This document shows positions 46,600 to 58,300 of a stretch of 64,000 nucleotides of DNA, piece by piece (positions within the stretch are counted from its first letter, which is position 1; each line of letters begins with the position of its first letter). Where the stretch lies: the NCBI GenBank assembly GCA_034359265.1, contig CP136893.1, positions 42,977,501 through 43,041,500 on the forward strand. The letters run 5' to 3'. This DNA is from Canna indica (taxonomy: Eukaryota; Streptophyta; Magnoliopsida; Zingiberales; Cannaceae). The notes beneath the pieces are model-generated. The model saw only the letters and a program-made list of their open reading frames with translations. It was not told the DNA's origin and did no database searches. The position numbers and the translations under genes were made by a program.

Positions 46600-48954
46600 T
46601 GTCACACCCCGACTGAGGATAGTATGACCGGCCAGGGCCCACATCCTGCCCTGTAGCCTACTGTCTACACTGACATCAAGAAACCAAAACATATCGACTG
46701 AAGAAACTTAACATACTTTATAAAAAGTTTGCAAGTCACAAAGTATAAGTTTTTCAAAACAAGAAGAAACATCAACGTCAAATCCAAATGGTCAAATATC
46801 AAGTTTTATAATTCTTTTCAATTACAATCGTCAGTGCAGAAATATCAGTCATGGATATGTATATATTACAAGGCAATAAAGGAATATACAAGGAGGTAAG
46901 GTGTGTTTCAAATGCAACTACCGACCCTCAACAGATCCATTAGTATCCATTGTACATGATAACCTACCACCTTGGCTTAACACGCCTCTGGCATCCGGCC
47001 CTTGGGCCTACTCATAGCAATATATATCTCGGCTATAGTCGTCCCTACCATATCAGGTAGTATCATACTGGCCATCAGCCACATCATCTCAAGATGCAAG
47101 CAAATAATCCCGGGCCGTCGACAAGGATGGCCACTAGTCTCCGGACACCATCTGGGGTAATGATAGCTAGTCCCACCCAACTAGGGTCTGGCACCTAGGG
47201 GGCCCGCTGGCGCACCTCTAGACCCAACTGGCCGAGCTGAGCATTGGTCATTTTCGACCTCCTCACTCCTCGGTGGACCATTTCAAGCACATTACACATT
47301 CAACATCCTAGGGTTTCCATATATATATACCTCGGGCCTTTGCCCGTATATAGCAATGTCTGGCTACCGGGTCAATAATTCATGCTGCCCCTTTTAGTAT
47401 ATGTGCACCTACAATCTCTAAGTTTCCAAAAATATACAAGCAGTCATAGAAGTGTTATCGTCTCATATCTAAGTTTCCATAAATATGCTATGAACATTTA
47501 GTGGCACCTTACATGTTAACTAGCCTTCTACACTGTCTTAGGTGAGAATTTCCATGAGTCAACCTTGGAATACCATCCAAGAATATTTAGGGCAGCATAC
47601 ATAATTTAAAGAAAAAATGCTCAAATATTACATCATTCATCATATATAACCATAATGCACATACCTAACAATTCTTATACTACCTTAGGAATATTAGCAC
47701 AATAAGGAGCAACTATCTAGCATGGCAAGGTAGTAATAAATTTAAATAACATGTATGAATTATAAAATATGGTAACATTGTCAACATCCAAGTTTAAGGA
47801 TCAAATGCTAAGTATGGTTACAATCTAGCATTTCTACAATTCAAATCAATTAAGCTACTTGGTAAGTTTGATGTTCTTCCTAAGTATTGTCATATCCCTA
47901 TGTGTGATCCCTAAGATCATGAAATTTCCATATAAGGCAAGTCTCTCCTCTTCTCCCCAACCTTGGCTGAACCATGAGCAAGGGAAACCTTGCTCGGCCA
48001 AGGTCCTTGGGTAGGGAAAGATGGAAGAGACTTTAGCTATACATTGTCTCTTTAATTCCACATACTTCTTAAATACCAATGATCAACTTACCCTTCCCCT
48101 CACCCTTGGCCGAACCCTCTCCATGAATCTTAGGATTCATTCGGCCACTTCAAGGGGCTTTAAAGGGGACATGCTTCATATTACGTGAGGAGTTCAAAGG
48201 ACTACATCAAAATAGCGGTATAAGGCATCTAAGGGCCTTCTCGCCGTCAGGGGAATCGGGGAAAATTTCGGCATGACTTTTCCCCTTTCCCATGACTCGG
48301 CAGCCCCGAAAATACATAGATCGGTGATTAAAACAGCGAGATCCGACAAGAAACATCATAAAATAGTGAGTACATATCGTTGAAATCATGGATCGTCGGG
48401 AAAATCATGAGAACTCGACCTATCATCTAGGGTTCGGCCACCCGCCTCCCCCAAACTGTTAAAGCCTTAACCACTCACCTAGATCGCCAAGAAATAAAGA
48501 TCGGGTGACGACGACTTGAGAATTTCCGACGATGATGCGAATTTCGGATCGATCCAAGCCCCAAGCCCCCTCCTTGCTCCTTCTCCTCTTTCTCCTTTGC
48601 GGCCTTGTGCGACTCAATGGTTGAGTCGCACGGCTGCCATATGGGAGGGGGGTTTATCCCATCAACCATCTTTTCAAAGATGGTTTCAAGGCCCACTTAA
48701 GTCATACTCGGAACTCGACTAAACTCGAACTCGACTCGGGTTCCGACCCAACCAATAACATGACTCGAGTTGACTTAATTTAAGGTATGATTTTATAAAT
48801 GGAAAGTTAATTATCCAAATAGTCTTCATGATTCATTAGCCGAGTCATACCTTTTCACTCGAGGCGATCCTGAGGCTCGACTCGACTACCCCCGGGTCCG
48901 ACGCGCTGCACCAAAATAGATTTTTATATTATGAAACTTTTTTCGGGCCTTACA
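46600..48954 (-). repeat. 5' LTR of the Tekay-like element
   Basis: 2355 bp, partner of 40416-42959, with an internal deletion of about 190 bp at 46841/46842. It still ends TTACA next to the target duplication. Confidence 0.85.
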
Positions 48955-49514
48955 TAACTGAATTTTCAGTTTGGTTCGATTGATTTACCAAATTAACTGA
49001 AAAGATTAAAAAAAATAACCAAAAAGATTTTTAAAAAAAATACATTTGCTAAGACTCGAACCTAGGCAAACCAACTCCAATTTTATACCTCTAACAATTT
49101 TAGCAAACTCCATTATCAATTTATTTCTAACTAACAAATATTATATATATAGTCAAATATAAATAAATAATATTACACATGCACTTAGATTCGAACCTGG
49201 GCGGTCGGGAGACTTAAAAGTACACTTAACCACCATGGCAAATAGCAATAAATTAATTGAACCGTCGGTTAATTTACCGAACCGAATCGAAAACCAAAAT
49301 TCAAAATTTTCTTTAACCGAAAACCGAATCGAAATTAATTCGGTAAATTCGGTTCAGTGAAATCGGTTTCGGTTCGATCAGTTTTGGTTCAGTTTAGGTG
49401 AATCGGGGAATTCTGCTCACCCCTAGCCATAAAAATGTCGTTGCAAATATATCACATCTGCAATGGCCCGAGCGACCGTAAGAACGTCGTTAGTCATTGC
49501 AACGGCTTGAGGTG

Positions 49515-51140
49515 TTTAGCCTCTCTTTCTGGCTTGGCCTGTTTATGCTTTAGGCATTCATTGTAGCATTCATGATGGCTCGGAGTGATTTCTTTCTAGC
49601 CGAGCTAGTCTTGCCTCCTCCGGTGAATCCTCCCACTATTTGATCAATGACACCATGAATTTTGGTGCCTGGCTAACCGATTCGACGATCATCGTGGTCG
49701 CCTGCAACGCTCCTTGGCGGTGGCGTTCTACTCGGACTTCGGCATTGGGAACCGTAGTCCTGTCATTCTTGGCTGCGACTTCGTCTGTGGCTGACATGGC
49801 GATTGAGGCGGCCCTCTCAGATAAGGTACTCGATATGATCTCTGAGCATTACGCACTCTTCGGTGATGTACCCATAGGTGCGATGGAGCTCGCACTTCTT
49901 GTTCCTGTCGAAGTTAGGCGAGGGTTTCAATCTCCCTGCGATATTGGGAAGTTTGAGCAACTGCAAGTGGCAGATTTCTCAAAGGATATTCTCCCTCTTG
50001 GTATTCAGTGGGGTGTATTCTTCAAATTTGGGGCTAGGTCGAGAAGGCGACATTTATCTTCTGTCACGGTCCTATTCACGGGGATCTCGGTCTTCTCTCC
50101 TTTTGTCAGGCCTCTTGGACTTCTTGTCCTCGGTGTTATCTTTGGTGATATGCTTGTTGGCCTTTTTGGCATCTCGAAGTTCTTCCATCTCCATATAGAA
50201 TACGATATTTCCTCGAAACTCGGTCATGCCCTTCGGTTTAGCTTGGGCGATCTAGTCAAAAAAGTATTTGGGCTTTAGGCCAAGCTTGACAGAATATAGC
50301 TTGACGTGCGGGTCGAGATTCAGGATATCCATGGCCATGTCATGGAACCTCTTTAGGTAATCCCTCGGAGACACATGTTGTCTATGCTTGATGTAATGAA
50401 GGGCGTCCTCGGTTTTGGATTTGATTTGTGACGAGGAGAACTAGTTGGTGAAGGCTCCGAAGAGTTACTAGAAGGTATGTATGGATCCTGATGGCAGGGT
50501 GGAGAACCAAAGTAGTATAACCTTCTCCAAAATGGTTGGAAAGACTCGATCGAGGATAGAGTCAATTGCATCGTTGAGGAGCATCATCGACCTGAACATC
50601 GTCAGGTGGGTGGTTGGATCACCCGTGCCGTTGTAGGGTTGGAGTGTGGTCGGCAATTTGAAATTGTCAGGGAGAAGGACTGCCATGATGTGCTCGGCGG
50701 AAGGTCCCGAGTCAACAGTGGAGAAGGGGGGAGAGGAGCGGTCTTTGTGACCCTGGTTTCCTCCTCTTTTCTCTGGTGGTGTGTGCGGGAGACTTCATCC
50801 CAAAGGGCAGAGGTCGGCCTCCCAAACCTTTCTATGTGGCTATCTTCGTCGTGTTCCGAGCAGTGATGTTCACGCTAGGTCGAGTGTTATTCTCCTAGTT
50901 GCTCCAAAGCCGCAATCTGGGATATTAATATTTGGTTCTACGCTTGGAGGTCAGCGACCATGCGAAGCAGTTCATCTGGTGAGGGGTTGGAGGGTAGTAG
51001 AGCATCACTCCTCACCGTGTTCGCGTCTCCAGGTAGCTGAGAAATGTTGCTGCTAGGATGTTGCCTATGTGCGACGACGTTCACTTGACTCCGGGATCCA
51101 ACCATGATGGGGCAAGTAACATTTACTTGGCCTCACGGTG
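49515..51140 (-). pseudogene. Tat copy B gag, broken, with protease deletion
   Basis: On minus at 50686-50468: 'LPDNFKLPTTLQPYNGTGDP', 'FRSMMLLND' and 'ILLWFSTLPSGSIHTF', the N-terminal Gag core. Further on are 'NLDPHVKLYS' and a MEMEELRDAKK segment matching copy A. At about 49585 the frame jumps from the end of gag to sequence that in copy A follows the protease. Plus-strand ORFs over this area (49640-50278) are shadows. Confidence 0.75.
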
Positions 51141-51565
51141 TAGGGGTGAGCATCGGTCGGTTCGGTTAATTAACCGAATCGAACTTTCGGTTAACCGAAC
51201 CGAATTGGAAAATTTTTGTTAACCGTTTAACGAACCGAAAAAATTCGGTTAATTCGGTTCGATTAATTTACCGAATTTACCGAAAATGGTGAAAAAACAA
51301 ATATATATCAAGATTTGAACTATGGCAAATCACAACATATGAATATATTTTTATTTTATTTAATATATACTAATATTCGTTTAATTCGATAATTTATTAA
51401 ATCGATCAATTAATTTATCGAACCGAACCAAAACCTGAAAACTTAATTTTTTTTAACCGTTAACCAAATCGAAAATTTTACGGAAAATTCAGTTCGATTA
51501 ATTCAGTTTCGGTTCGGTCGGTTAATTGGTTAATTCGGTTAATCATTAAATTTTGCTCACCCCTA
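51141..51565. mobile_element. hAT-type MITE in the Tat copy B leader
   Basis: Ends TAGGGGTGAGCA and TGCTCACCCCTA, as in the element at 40288. The flanking 8-mers tcacggtg and taagggtg match at six of eight positions. GGTTCGGTT-type repeats line both sides of an AT-rich core. It separates the PBS from gag. Confidence 0.8.
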
Positions 51566-51582
51566 TAAGGGTGGACGCCAAA

Positions 51583-52016
51583 TGTTCTTGCCTAAAGTCG
51601 AGGTGATGCAGACCTATGCATCTCCTAGTCCGGTGTGATTCCGGCGGGAGGACCTGCAAAGACACTTTGACACTCATGTAAGAAAGAATTCTACATGTGG
51701 GTATGTAAATTGGAAGCAAAAGTTGAATTCTTTACCTATGTGTATCGTGCCTGTCTATAGTGCAGTATAAGAGATGTCTGGTGATAATGTCTCTCGAAAT
51801 CTCGTAGGGATGTGCTCAGAATGAGTCGAGGCTAATCATAGAAATGTTGGGCTCATAATTGATGAATCTTTTGTAATTAATGAGGATGCAAGTATCCTTG
51901 TATGGTCAAGTGGAGTCCCCGAACTAAGTAGTGTCAGACTTGATTTGAGTCTAGTTCATGAGTGTGTATTTTTGGGCGTAATCCGATCGGGCCCAAAGTG
52001 TTAGTTTAGTCTACCA
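51583..52016 (-). repeat. 5' LTR of Tat copy B
   Basis: Matches the LTR of copy A from TGTTCTTGCCTAAAGTC to 'agtttagtctacca' and is followed (on minus) by the PBS TGGCGTCCACC. The outer end is decayed, so the boundary is good to a few bases. Confidence 0.75.
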
Positions 52017-52322
52017 TCTATGTTGACCAAATATACCAAATGAGGTAATGTTACTAGTAAATTGAAGGTATTAGTCAATTTATCTTATGATAATCATTAT
52101 TACATTATACCAAATACAAGACAATGTTGGTGTTCTATTTTGTTATCTGACTGGGCTGGCTCGACCGCCAACTCATAGCCCCTCAAAGGACTTGTGCAAT
52201 AGGATGAGATGTCAAATCTTGGGTTAACTCGAGTCGGGTCTTGCATTCGGATTACACCCTGTCTGGTAAGGCATCTGGTCGAGAATGCGAGATTAAATCA
52301 TACATGTGTTGGTTTTATATTG
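52017..52322. other. Flank between Tat copy B and an hAT MITE
   Basis: No gene or repeat end recognised. Confidence 0.4.
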
Positions 52323-52330
52323 GTTGTAGC

Positions 52331-52906
52331 TTGGGCTGACAATTTTTGACACGACATGATAATCCAATACGGAGTTATGTGGGTTCGGATATGGCTAAAT
52401 GTGTGTTTTGATTAAACGGGTTCAACCCGGATTAACATGATTAAATAATCGTGTTAATCCGGGTTGAACCCGTGTAACCCGTATAAACACGATTAAATCC
52501 ATTTAACTAAACGTGTTTAATCGTGTTACTGAACCTATTTAATCTATTTATCCGTTTATAAGGATATATATATATAATAAAAAATAAAAAGTTATGGATA
52601 TTGGGTATGTCTTGTTATTAATAGTCTTTCTAATGTGTTTAATTTTTAATTTCAGTAACTTTTATTTTGTTCATTATTGAAATTGTGTTTATCGTATTGT
52701 ATCGTATAGGTGTACACATGTACACGTTTACTTAAACGAATTAAGTGTGTCGTGTCGTGTCAACCCGGGAATAAAAGAGTCGGATTCAGGTTTACATATT
52801 CGGACACGTTTAATAAATGGATCGGATCCGAATTTAATCTTTTACAACATGAGACACGTTAGATACGACACGTTTAAATACGACACGATACGAATTGTCA
52901 TCTCTA
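52331..52906. mobile_element. hAT-type MITE
   Basis: Left end TTGGGCTGACAATTTTTGAC and, read in reverse, right end TAGAGATGACAATTCG. Flanking 8-mers gttgtagc (52323-52330) and gctgtagc (52907-52914), one mismatch. The interior has complementary 'gggttcaacccggatta' / 'taatccgggttgaaccc' blocks and 'cacgacac' motifs. 576 bp, non-coding. Confidence 0.75.
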
Positions 52907-54445
52907 GCTGTAGCGCATTCCCTTAGGTCATACTTCAGTCACTCTGCAAAAGACGAAAGCATTTTTTTATTTTTTATTTTTCTATGAAAAATAATTTTGT
53001 TCTTGCGCACACTGCTTCAGTGTGCGAAGAGAACAGGGAAAAGGGCAAGCATTGTGGACTACTGCGCTGCCAGCAGCTGTCACAATTCTATCTCCTCATG
53101 ATGAAGACTTTAGAGAACGGTGGCACCCGCAGTGAGACCATATCACCTAGTGGCTATTAATTCTCCACCTTTCTTTCTAGTAACTCGCTCTCCTTTTTGT
53201 AATCTATTGCTCTCTTGGTAAAATAAAAATAAAAATCTATTGCTCTCTTTCCTATATTTCCTAATGGTTGGGCAAGTGAATGAATTCAAGCACGAGCAGG
53301 CATCCGGGAACATGGAAACATTATTAGCTTTTGGTACACCGTTTCCTCTGTGGAGGATGCTTTGAACAACCCACATGTAAAGCACTTGTTAGTGAGAAGA
53401 AACCATGTGTTCAGAATCAAAACCGAATCAATCGACTTAATAACAGCTAAATTATCTCAAATTTAATAATTTAAATATTAATTTAGAAAATAAAAAAAAT
53501 AAATGAATTATTGAAAACATATATTGTATTAAATAATTTATCAACAATTATAAATTTTTGTTTTTCATTGAATTTTTTTATTTGCATTTATAACATGAAT
53601 TATTATTTACTAAAATGATCAACGAATTTATCAGTTAATATTTCTGTTTAATTTTAGAAATATATTTATTGAATTGGGCGATTGAATCGGCCCACCTGGT
53701 TGGCGGTTAGCATATAATTCAGCCAATCCAATTACCTGTCTTGGTCTCTTGGACCACACCAACCTACCCAAAGTCCATTTCTTGTCTTATTAGCTCCATA
53801 AATATGCATAATGGTGTAAGATGAAAGTTTCTTCCCCTCTAAAAAAAATGTTGCATGATCCCATCCATTGTCATTTTTAACCAAGACAATTAAACATGTA
53901 GTAGGTCACTTGATGGAATTGTAGAGATCAAGTTCTACCCTTTTAGTTTCTCTTTGAGGGACCTTCAAAACAATAGCAAGGAAAACTACTTTCTCATTTG
54001 ATTTCTTTTTTCTTTCAGATTTGATAACACGAGAAAAAGTTCTTCCCAAAAAAAGAGGAAAAGATCTTCCCTACTTCAACCGAAAAAAAAAAAGTTTCCT
54101 ACTTCACATGGAAAGAAAATTTTATTATTATTTATGCTTTATGCTTTTATAAATATTATATCTTACATTTTATCAATAAAAATTACATATGCTCAAACTA
54201 ATAAATAAAATTAAGTAAATATAAATTATTAAAATTAATATATTTTTGTATTCCGGTCTTTTAAATTTTATTAAATTTGCATTTTCATTATAAAAATAAA
54301 GTGTTAAATCAATCTTTAAAATAAATTTAGGTACTTTCAAAATGAAAAAAATTGGCTAAAAATAAAGCAGTGAATAAATTAAGAAATTCACGCGGCGATA
54401 CATATTTTATACCTAAATTTAATTTGGGTACCGGTGCCAATCGAA
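52907..54445. other. AT-rich intergenic region, no gene
   Basis: No coding signal. It is mostly AT-rich, with a slightly richer patch at 52990-53150. The short minus ORFs (53143-53385, 54327-54668) match nothing known. Confidence 0.5.
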
Positions 54446-54780
54446 AGCATTTTAGATACACTATAGGAGGGGGGTGAATAGTGTGATGAATCAAAAACAC
54501 CCGTTTTGAAATTATTTTTCTAAAATATTTTAACACTTCAAGTAATGATTCAACTTTGTGCAAATCATGAGAATTAATAGACATATAATGAGCAAGATAA
54601 TTTATGTAAACAAGGAATTTAGAGTGGTTTGACATCAGCCTAAATCCACTACCTAAGCTCCTTACCAAGAATTTTAAATCAATTAACTATACTACTTGTT
54701 CTCCTCAAAAGAGGTTACATCAAGACTTTATCCCTCAACCTAGAAGGTACATCTAACAACAAGAAAAGCAAGTACTACAA
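54446..54780 (-). mobile_element. Copia LTR fragment
   Basis: 'acactataggaggggggtgaatagtgtg' parallels the start of the LTR at 29084 (acactagagggggggtgaatagtgtg), and 'ccactacctaagc' with 'agagtggtttg' follow in the same order. It stops near 54780 without the rest of the LTR. Confidence 0.6.
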
Positions 54781-54960
54781 GCGGAGGGTACTTGAAGGGG
54801 CCAGGGAAGGGGGAGACACCGGAGGCCCCCTAAACTTCGAAGATCCCTTTATCACTGAAGAAAGTGCTTGCGGAACTTGGTGATGTTGTCTGGGGTGGTC
54901 ATGATTGGTCTCTCCCTCTTTATCTCCTTGTGGACCCAGTGGTAAGTGGCAACCTCCCCA
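54781..54960 (-). other. Unrecognised segment
   Basis: The minus strand has a short protein-like stretch (about 54960-54840), but it meets a stop quickly and matches no family I know. It may be part of the Tat copy C interior. Confidence 0.25.
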
Positions 54961-55385
54961 TCCAACGGGGTCAACATTCGCAGCTTGGTGATAAAATAAA
55001 TTTTGGCCAATTACACCAGCAATGACAGAAGCTCAAACACTTCAAGATGGATGGCCAAATCTCCGCACTATGATTACTCCATGTCAGAATTAAATGCTTA
55101 AAAGCAAGTGTTAACATGAGACAAACACGTGGAAAAGACAGAAACGCCGAGCCACCATACTGTGCGCAGAAATTAAAATGCTGCAAAATGATAAACCAAG
55201 ATACGCTGAGCTCACCTACCTCGGCGATTTGACTCAAGGTGCACGTGCTCATATCCCGACTCGAGATCAGAAGCTTGGCAAGCAATTAGATGCTCGACAC
55301 ATACTAAAAGCTCGACAAACAGACGGAGGTCGCACATTACTAGAGCTCGACACGAAGTCCTCGGACTCCGACTAAGCTCGGGGGC
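54961..55385 (+). mobile_element. Tat copy C, 3' internal part with PPT
   Basis: On plus, the last 50 bases (gagctcgacacgaagtcc... ctaagctcgggggc) match the sequence before the LTR of copy A, and AGCTCGGGGGC serves as the polypurine tract. Opposite orientation to copies A and B. No coding domain remains. Confidence 0.65.
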
Positions 55386-55815
55386 TGTGGACTAAACCGA
55401 CCCTCTGGGCCTAGTCGAACCGGCCTCGGAAGGGGCCCAACTCATGAACCAGACCCAGATCGAACCAGCTACAACTCGGCCTAGGGGATCCACCCGGCCA
55501 TACGAGAATATCAACACCCTACATCTACCATTAGGGATTCGACCATAATGACATGCACTCAAAGGGATGATGATCGACCCCATTCAAAGCATATCCTTGC
55601 GAGAATCCAAGAGCAATCCTCACCGAATACCAAGACATGCTCTACAAAATATATAGACGCGACACACACAGATGTACTCTCAAATCTAATTCCCATACAC
55701 ACCACCTCGAATACGTCCTTACTTAAGCGTTGTAGTGTCTCTGCAGGTCGCCCCGGAGTTACGTCCAGCCAGGAAATAGGAAGGCTTGTAGCACCTTTGA
55801 TCTCAAGCGAGAACA
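55386..55815 (+). repeat. Tat copy C LTR (3')
   Basis: 430 bp from TGTGGACTAAACC to TCAAGCGAGAACA. It is preceded by a PPT and not followed by a PBS-like TGGCGCC, so it is a 3' LTR. Reverse-complement match to 5339-5762. Confidence 0.75.
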
Positions 55816-55983
55816 TATGTTTTTGGATATCTTTTTATTCATCGTGGCCTATATTTTCTAAGAAATGTGTCAACTTGTTGAGCCTTAATCAAACGATCAA
55901 GCCAAAATCCAAACCAATTAAAGAGTCCATAACTCTTCTCAAGGTGCTTTATCTTGGCACATTGGCCCATGTGTGAGGTCCGT

Positions 55984-57650
55984 GTATACTAAAAAAATTA
56001 GGCAATTTGCAACGGCCCTTTTGCGATTGCAATGGTAGTGGTCGCAGATGCGATAGTTCTGCAATCACCGGCCACGGGGTTGTAGAGTCTCCACATTCGT
56101 GACAGCTTTGCGATTGAAACTTTTGCCGTCGCAAGATTAATAACTCCGTGACGGTATGGCGACCGCATTCGACCGCCTATTGCGACCGCAGTTGAACGTC
56201 GCAAAACCATCAGTGATTATATAATTTAACTCGTGTGCGATCCCTTTTTTCTTCCCTTGCTCACTCGATCTCTCAATCTCAGTACACACACTCTCTCTGT
56301 GTGCGTTTTGTCTGCCACTATCCGCCGCCCGCGCCGCCAGTATTCACTCCTCTCTCTCCGACCTTCGAAATCCTAGCCGTTGCCGACTAGGGTTTTATCT
56401 GACAATGGAAAAGAGGAGGGCGGCCCTCCCTTCCACCTGTCGTGAATCCACGCCAGGTGCGAGGGCTGCCTCCCAATTTTCTAAATTTTTTATTCAGTCA
56501 CCCAACCAATCACTAGATGGAGTTCTGTCCATCTCCACAGAACTTTGTGCTCCTGTTGATTCAATCAAAGAAGGAACCTTTTTCTTTCACTGTTTCACTG
56601 CCTGGACCTCAACATATTAGAAGCCTATGATCAACACTGTTTACTTCCATTGTTTTATCTCTCTTTATACTCTCTAGAATTATTGGGCTGGTTTGTCTCA
56701 CATGTTGATGTGTCAAGCAGCCATTGGCTGCTGCTGCTGTAAGGAAGGCAAATTGGCCTTGGCGATTCCATGACATCACAAAGGACATGTTAGTGATGGG
56801 GAAGATGTACATGGATGCAGTGTATATAGCTTGAACTTCTGTAGCAACATACCAAATTGATGTAGTTAGGGAAAGAAACAATTTTAATTTGATTGTTAGA
56901 AATGATATGTGAATGATATCAACAACCCAAAAAGATGCAGAGTTTTGTCTTCTCCATTGTCCAACAAAGCCAACAAAAGAGAGGATGGTGAGAAGAAGGA
57001 ATAGCTTCACAAACACCCTTTAATTTCTTTTTAAGTAAAGGCTAAAAAATATATCTGTCTAGTGAAGGCTAAAGAGAGGATGAATAAAAAACTCCATCTA
57101 GTGAAGGCTAAAGACTTCCGGATACAATATCTGTCTTAGGTTTCAATTTACCTTTCTGGTTTTCATCATGAGCTTACTGCTGAATATATAATTTTACTGG
57201 TCTGATTGGATGAAGATATTAGGAATCAAGCAAGTGGACCTTTAGTTAAAAAGACTTCAGTGATTAGCAGATGAATACATAGCTGATCGAGTATTAACTT
57301 ACCTAGTAATATTTAGTTCTTCTAGTTCCTTGTAATTATCAGCAATTAGATTCAAGCTGCAATCTGAGATATTTACCATCTTCACCTTATTTTAATTAAG
57401 TTAGTGGGCAAGATGTAATATGTATATTTTATATTGTACAATTATCTCTGTTACCATGCATTTCCTGGACAATATGGGCATCAATCGTCAGTGGTATTAA
57501 TTAGCAGGCGAAGATCATGTTTCTTTCTCATCTTTTCTTTTGTTTTATTTCCATGATTAATCGGTGATGATTGTAGGGTGACCTTGACTCTACTAGGGCA
57601 TATCTCCATCTTTAAAACTTGAAATTTTATTTGTCACTGTGTATATGATG
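55984..57650. mobile_element. Possible CACTA-like element carrying gene-derived sequence
   Basis: Begins near 'tatactaaaaaaattaggc', close to the CACTA-type CACTACTAAAAAAA, with subterminal-like repeats 'ttgcgattgcaatgg', 'gcgaccgcagt' and 'cgtcgcaaaa' to about 56215. Then comes gene-like sequence: a CT-rich leader (56260-56400), an ATG at 56405 opening 71 codons, and T-rich intron-like DNA. The other end is not found. This is inference from composition and arrangement. Confidence 0.35.
56405..56617 (+). pseudogene. Unknown gene 5' fragment
   Basis: I do not recognise the product. The 71-codon frame starts after a CT-rich leader and 'actagggttttatctgaca', a context common before plant start codons, and begins MEKRRAALPSTCRES. 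It then loses coding character. It could be a first exon whose downstream exons are missing or unrecognised, or a captured host fragment. Confidence 0.3.
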
Positions 57651-57659
57651 TAGCTATTT

Positions 57660-58300
57660 CAATGATTGACATCGTTATTGATACACGACCAAGACTTGAT
57701 TTTCACCAGCCTGGTTCATTGGTCACCGCACCACTACTTTCGGCTTTAGAGCCATTACTCGACTTCTCACGTGTGGTCCTGCCTTACGCAACTCGGCGTG
57801 CTCGACTTGAACCCTCGAGTGTGGTCCTCAGCATCCAGAGCCACTACTTTCGGCCTCAGTGCTCTTACATGACCAGGACTCGGTTTTCACCAGCTTGGCT
57901 TGTTGGCCATCGCGCAACTACTTCTAGTCTCAGAGCCCTTACTCGACCCCTCGCGCGTGGTCCTGCCTTATGCTCCTCGGCATGCTCGTCTTGAACCCCC
58001 CGAGTGTGGTCCTCAGCCCCCAGAGCCGCTACTTTCGGCCTTAGTGCCCTTACACGATCAGGATTCGATTTTCACCAGCTTGGCTTGTCGACCACAGCAT
58101 CACTACTTTCGGCCTCAGAGTCCTTACTCGATTACTCGTGCGCGGTCCTGCCTTACGCTCCTCGACGAGTTCGACTTGAACCCCCAAATTGCAGCCATCG
58201 GCCCTAGAGCCACTATTTTTGGCTTTACCACCATTACACAAGACTGCTCAAACGGATCTAGCTCGACGACAGATCTCGTCGTTACTGCTTAACCTCCGAA
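57660..58300 (+). repeat. Tat-associated tandem repeat array (copy D)
   Basis: About five units of 115-120 bp with 'ttttcaccagcttggcttg', 'gccactactttcggcctcag' and 'gtggtcctgccttacgctcc'. Reverse complement of the array at 8100-9180. The ORFs across it in three frames are repeat artefacts. Confidence 0.85.

Larger units (their letters stand above)
40416..48954 (-). mobile_element. Tekay-like Ty3 retrotransposon, integrase-deleted
   Basis: LTRs at 40416-42959 and 46600-48954 share TGTCACACC...TTACA ends. The flanks are taacc (40411-40415) and taact (48955-48959), a 5-bp duplication with one change. On minus: 5' LTR (right), PBS, gag, protease, RT, RNase H, a residual integrase/chromodomain tail, PPT, 3' LTR. 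The integrase core is absent and frames are broken, so it is non-autonomous. Gag zinc-knuckle spacing and the chromodomain-like tail point to the Tekay/Del chromovirus group. Confidence 0.85.
40288..49425. mobile_element. hAT-type MITE split by a Tekay-like retrotransposon
   Basis: Ends TAGGGGTGAGCA and TGCTCACCCCTA are perfect inverted repeats. The flanking 8-mers are gccgtaaa (40280-40287) and gccataaa (49426-49433), one mismatch. The interior has GGTTCGGTT-rich sequence near both ends. Without the insertion at 40416-48954 it would be about 590 bp. It is the same family as 51141-51565. Confidence 0.85.
38106..49514 (-). mobile_element. CACTA (En/Spm-type) transposon containing nested elements
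   Basis: The left terminus is CACTACTGGAATAACGAGC, followed by many subterminal copies of 'cagcaacggc' and its complement (38106-38530 and 39990-40287). Such motifs return at 49426-49514. The minus strand carries a TNP2-like and a Transposase_24-like segment. The right terminus is poorly defined: it no longer shows a clean CCAGTAGTG and no 3-bp duplication is evident. The hAT MITE at 40288-49425 is inserted in it. Confidence 0.7.
28691..52016 (-). mobile_element. Tat-type Ty3 retrotransposon, copy B, multiply interrupted
   Basis: Minus order: 5' LTR (52016-51583), PBS, hAT MITE (51565-51141), gag (51140-49515), CACTA block (49514-38106), RT-RNase H (38105-36955), copia element (36949-29084), second RNase H (29083-28691). 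Sequence resumes in register across the copia insertion, and in gene order across the CACTA. The protease is deleted relative to copy A. The 3' LTR is not found to the left, where CACTA and solo LTR sequences take over. Confidence 0.75.

Noticed and set aside
49640..50278. 212-codon plus-strand ORF
   Set aside because: It is the reverse complement of Tat gag; the minus strand carries recognisable Gag motifs and the plus translation does not resemble a known protein.
56609..57016. 135-codon minus-strand ORF with hydrophobic stretches
   Set aside because: No recognisable family, no conserved context, and codon and base composition are like the surrounding non-coding DNA; kept only as part of the unexplained gene-like segment.
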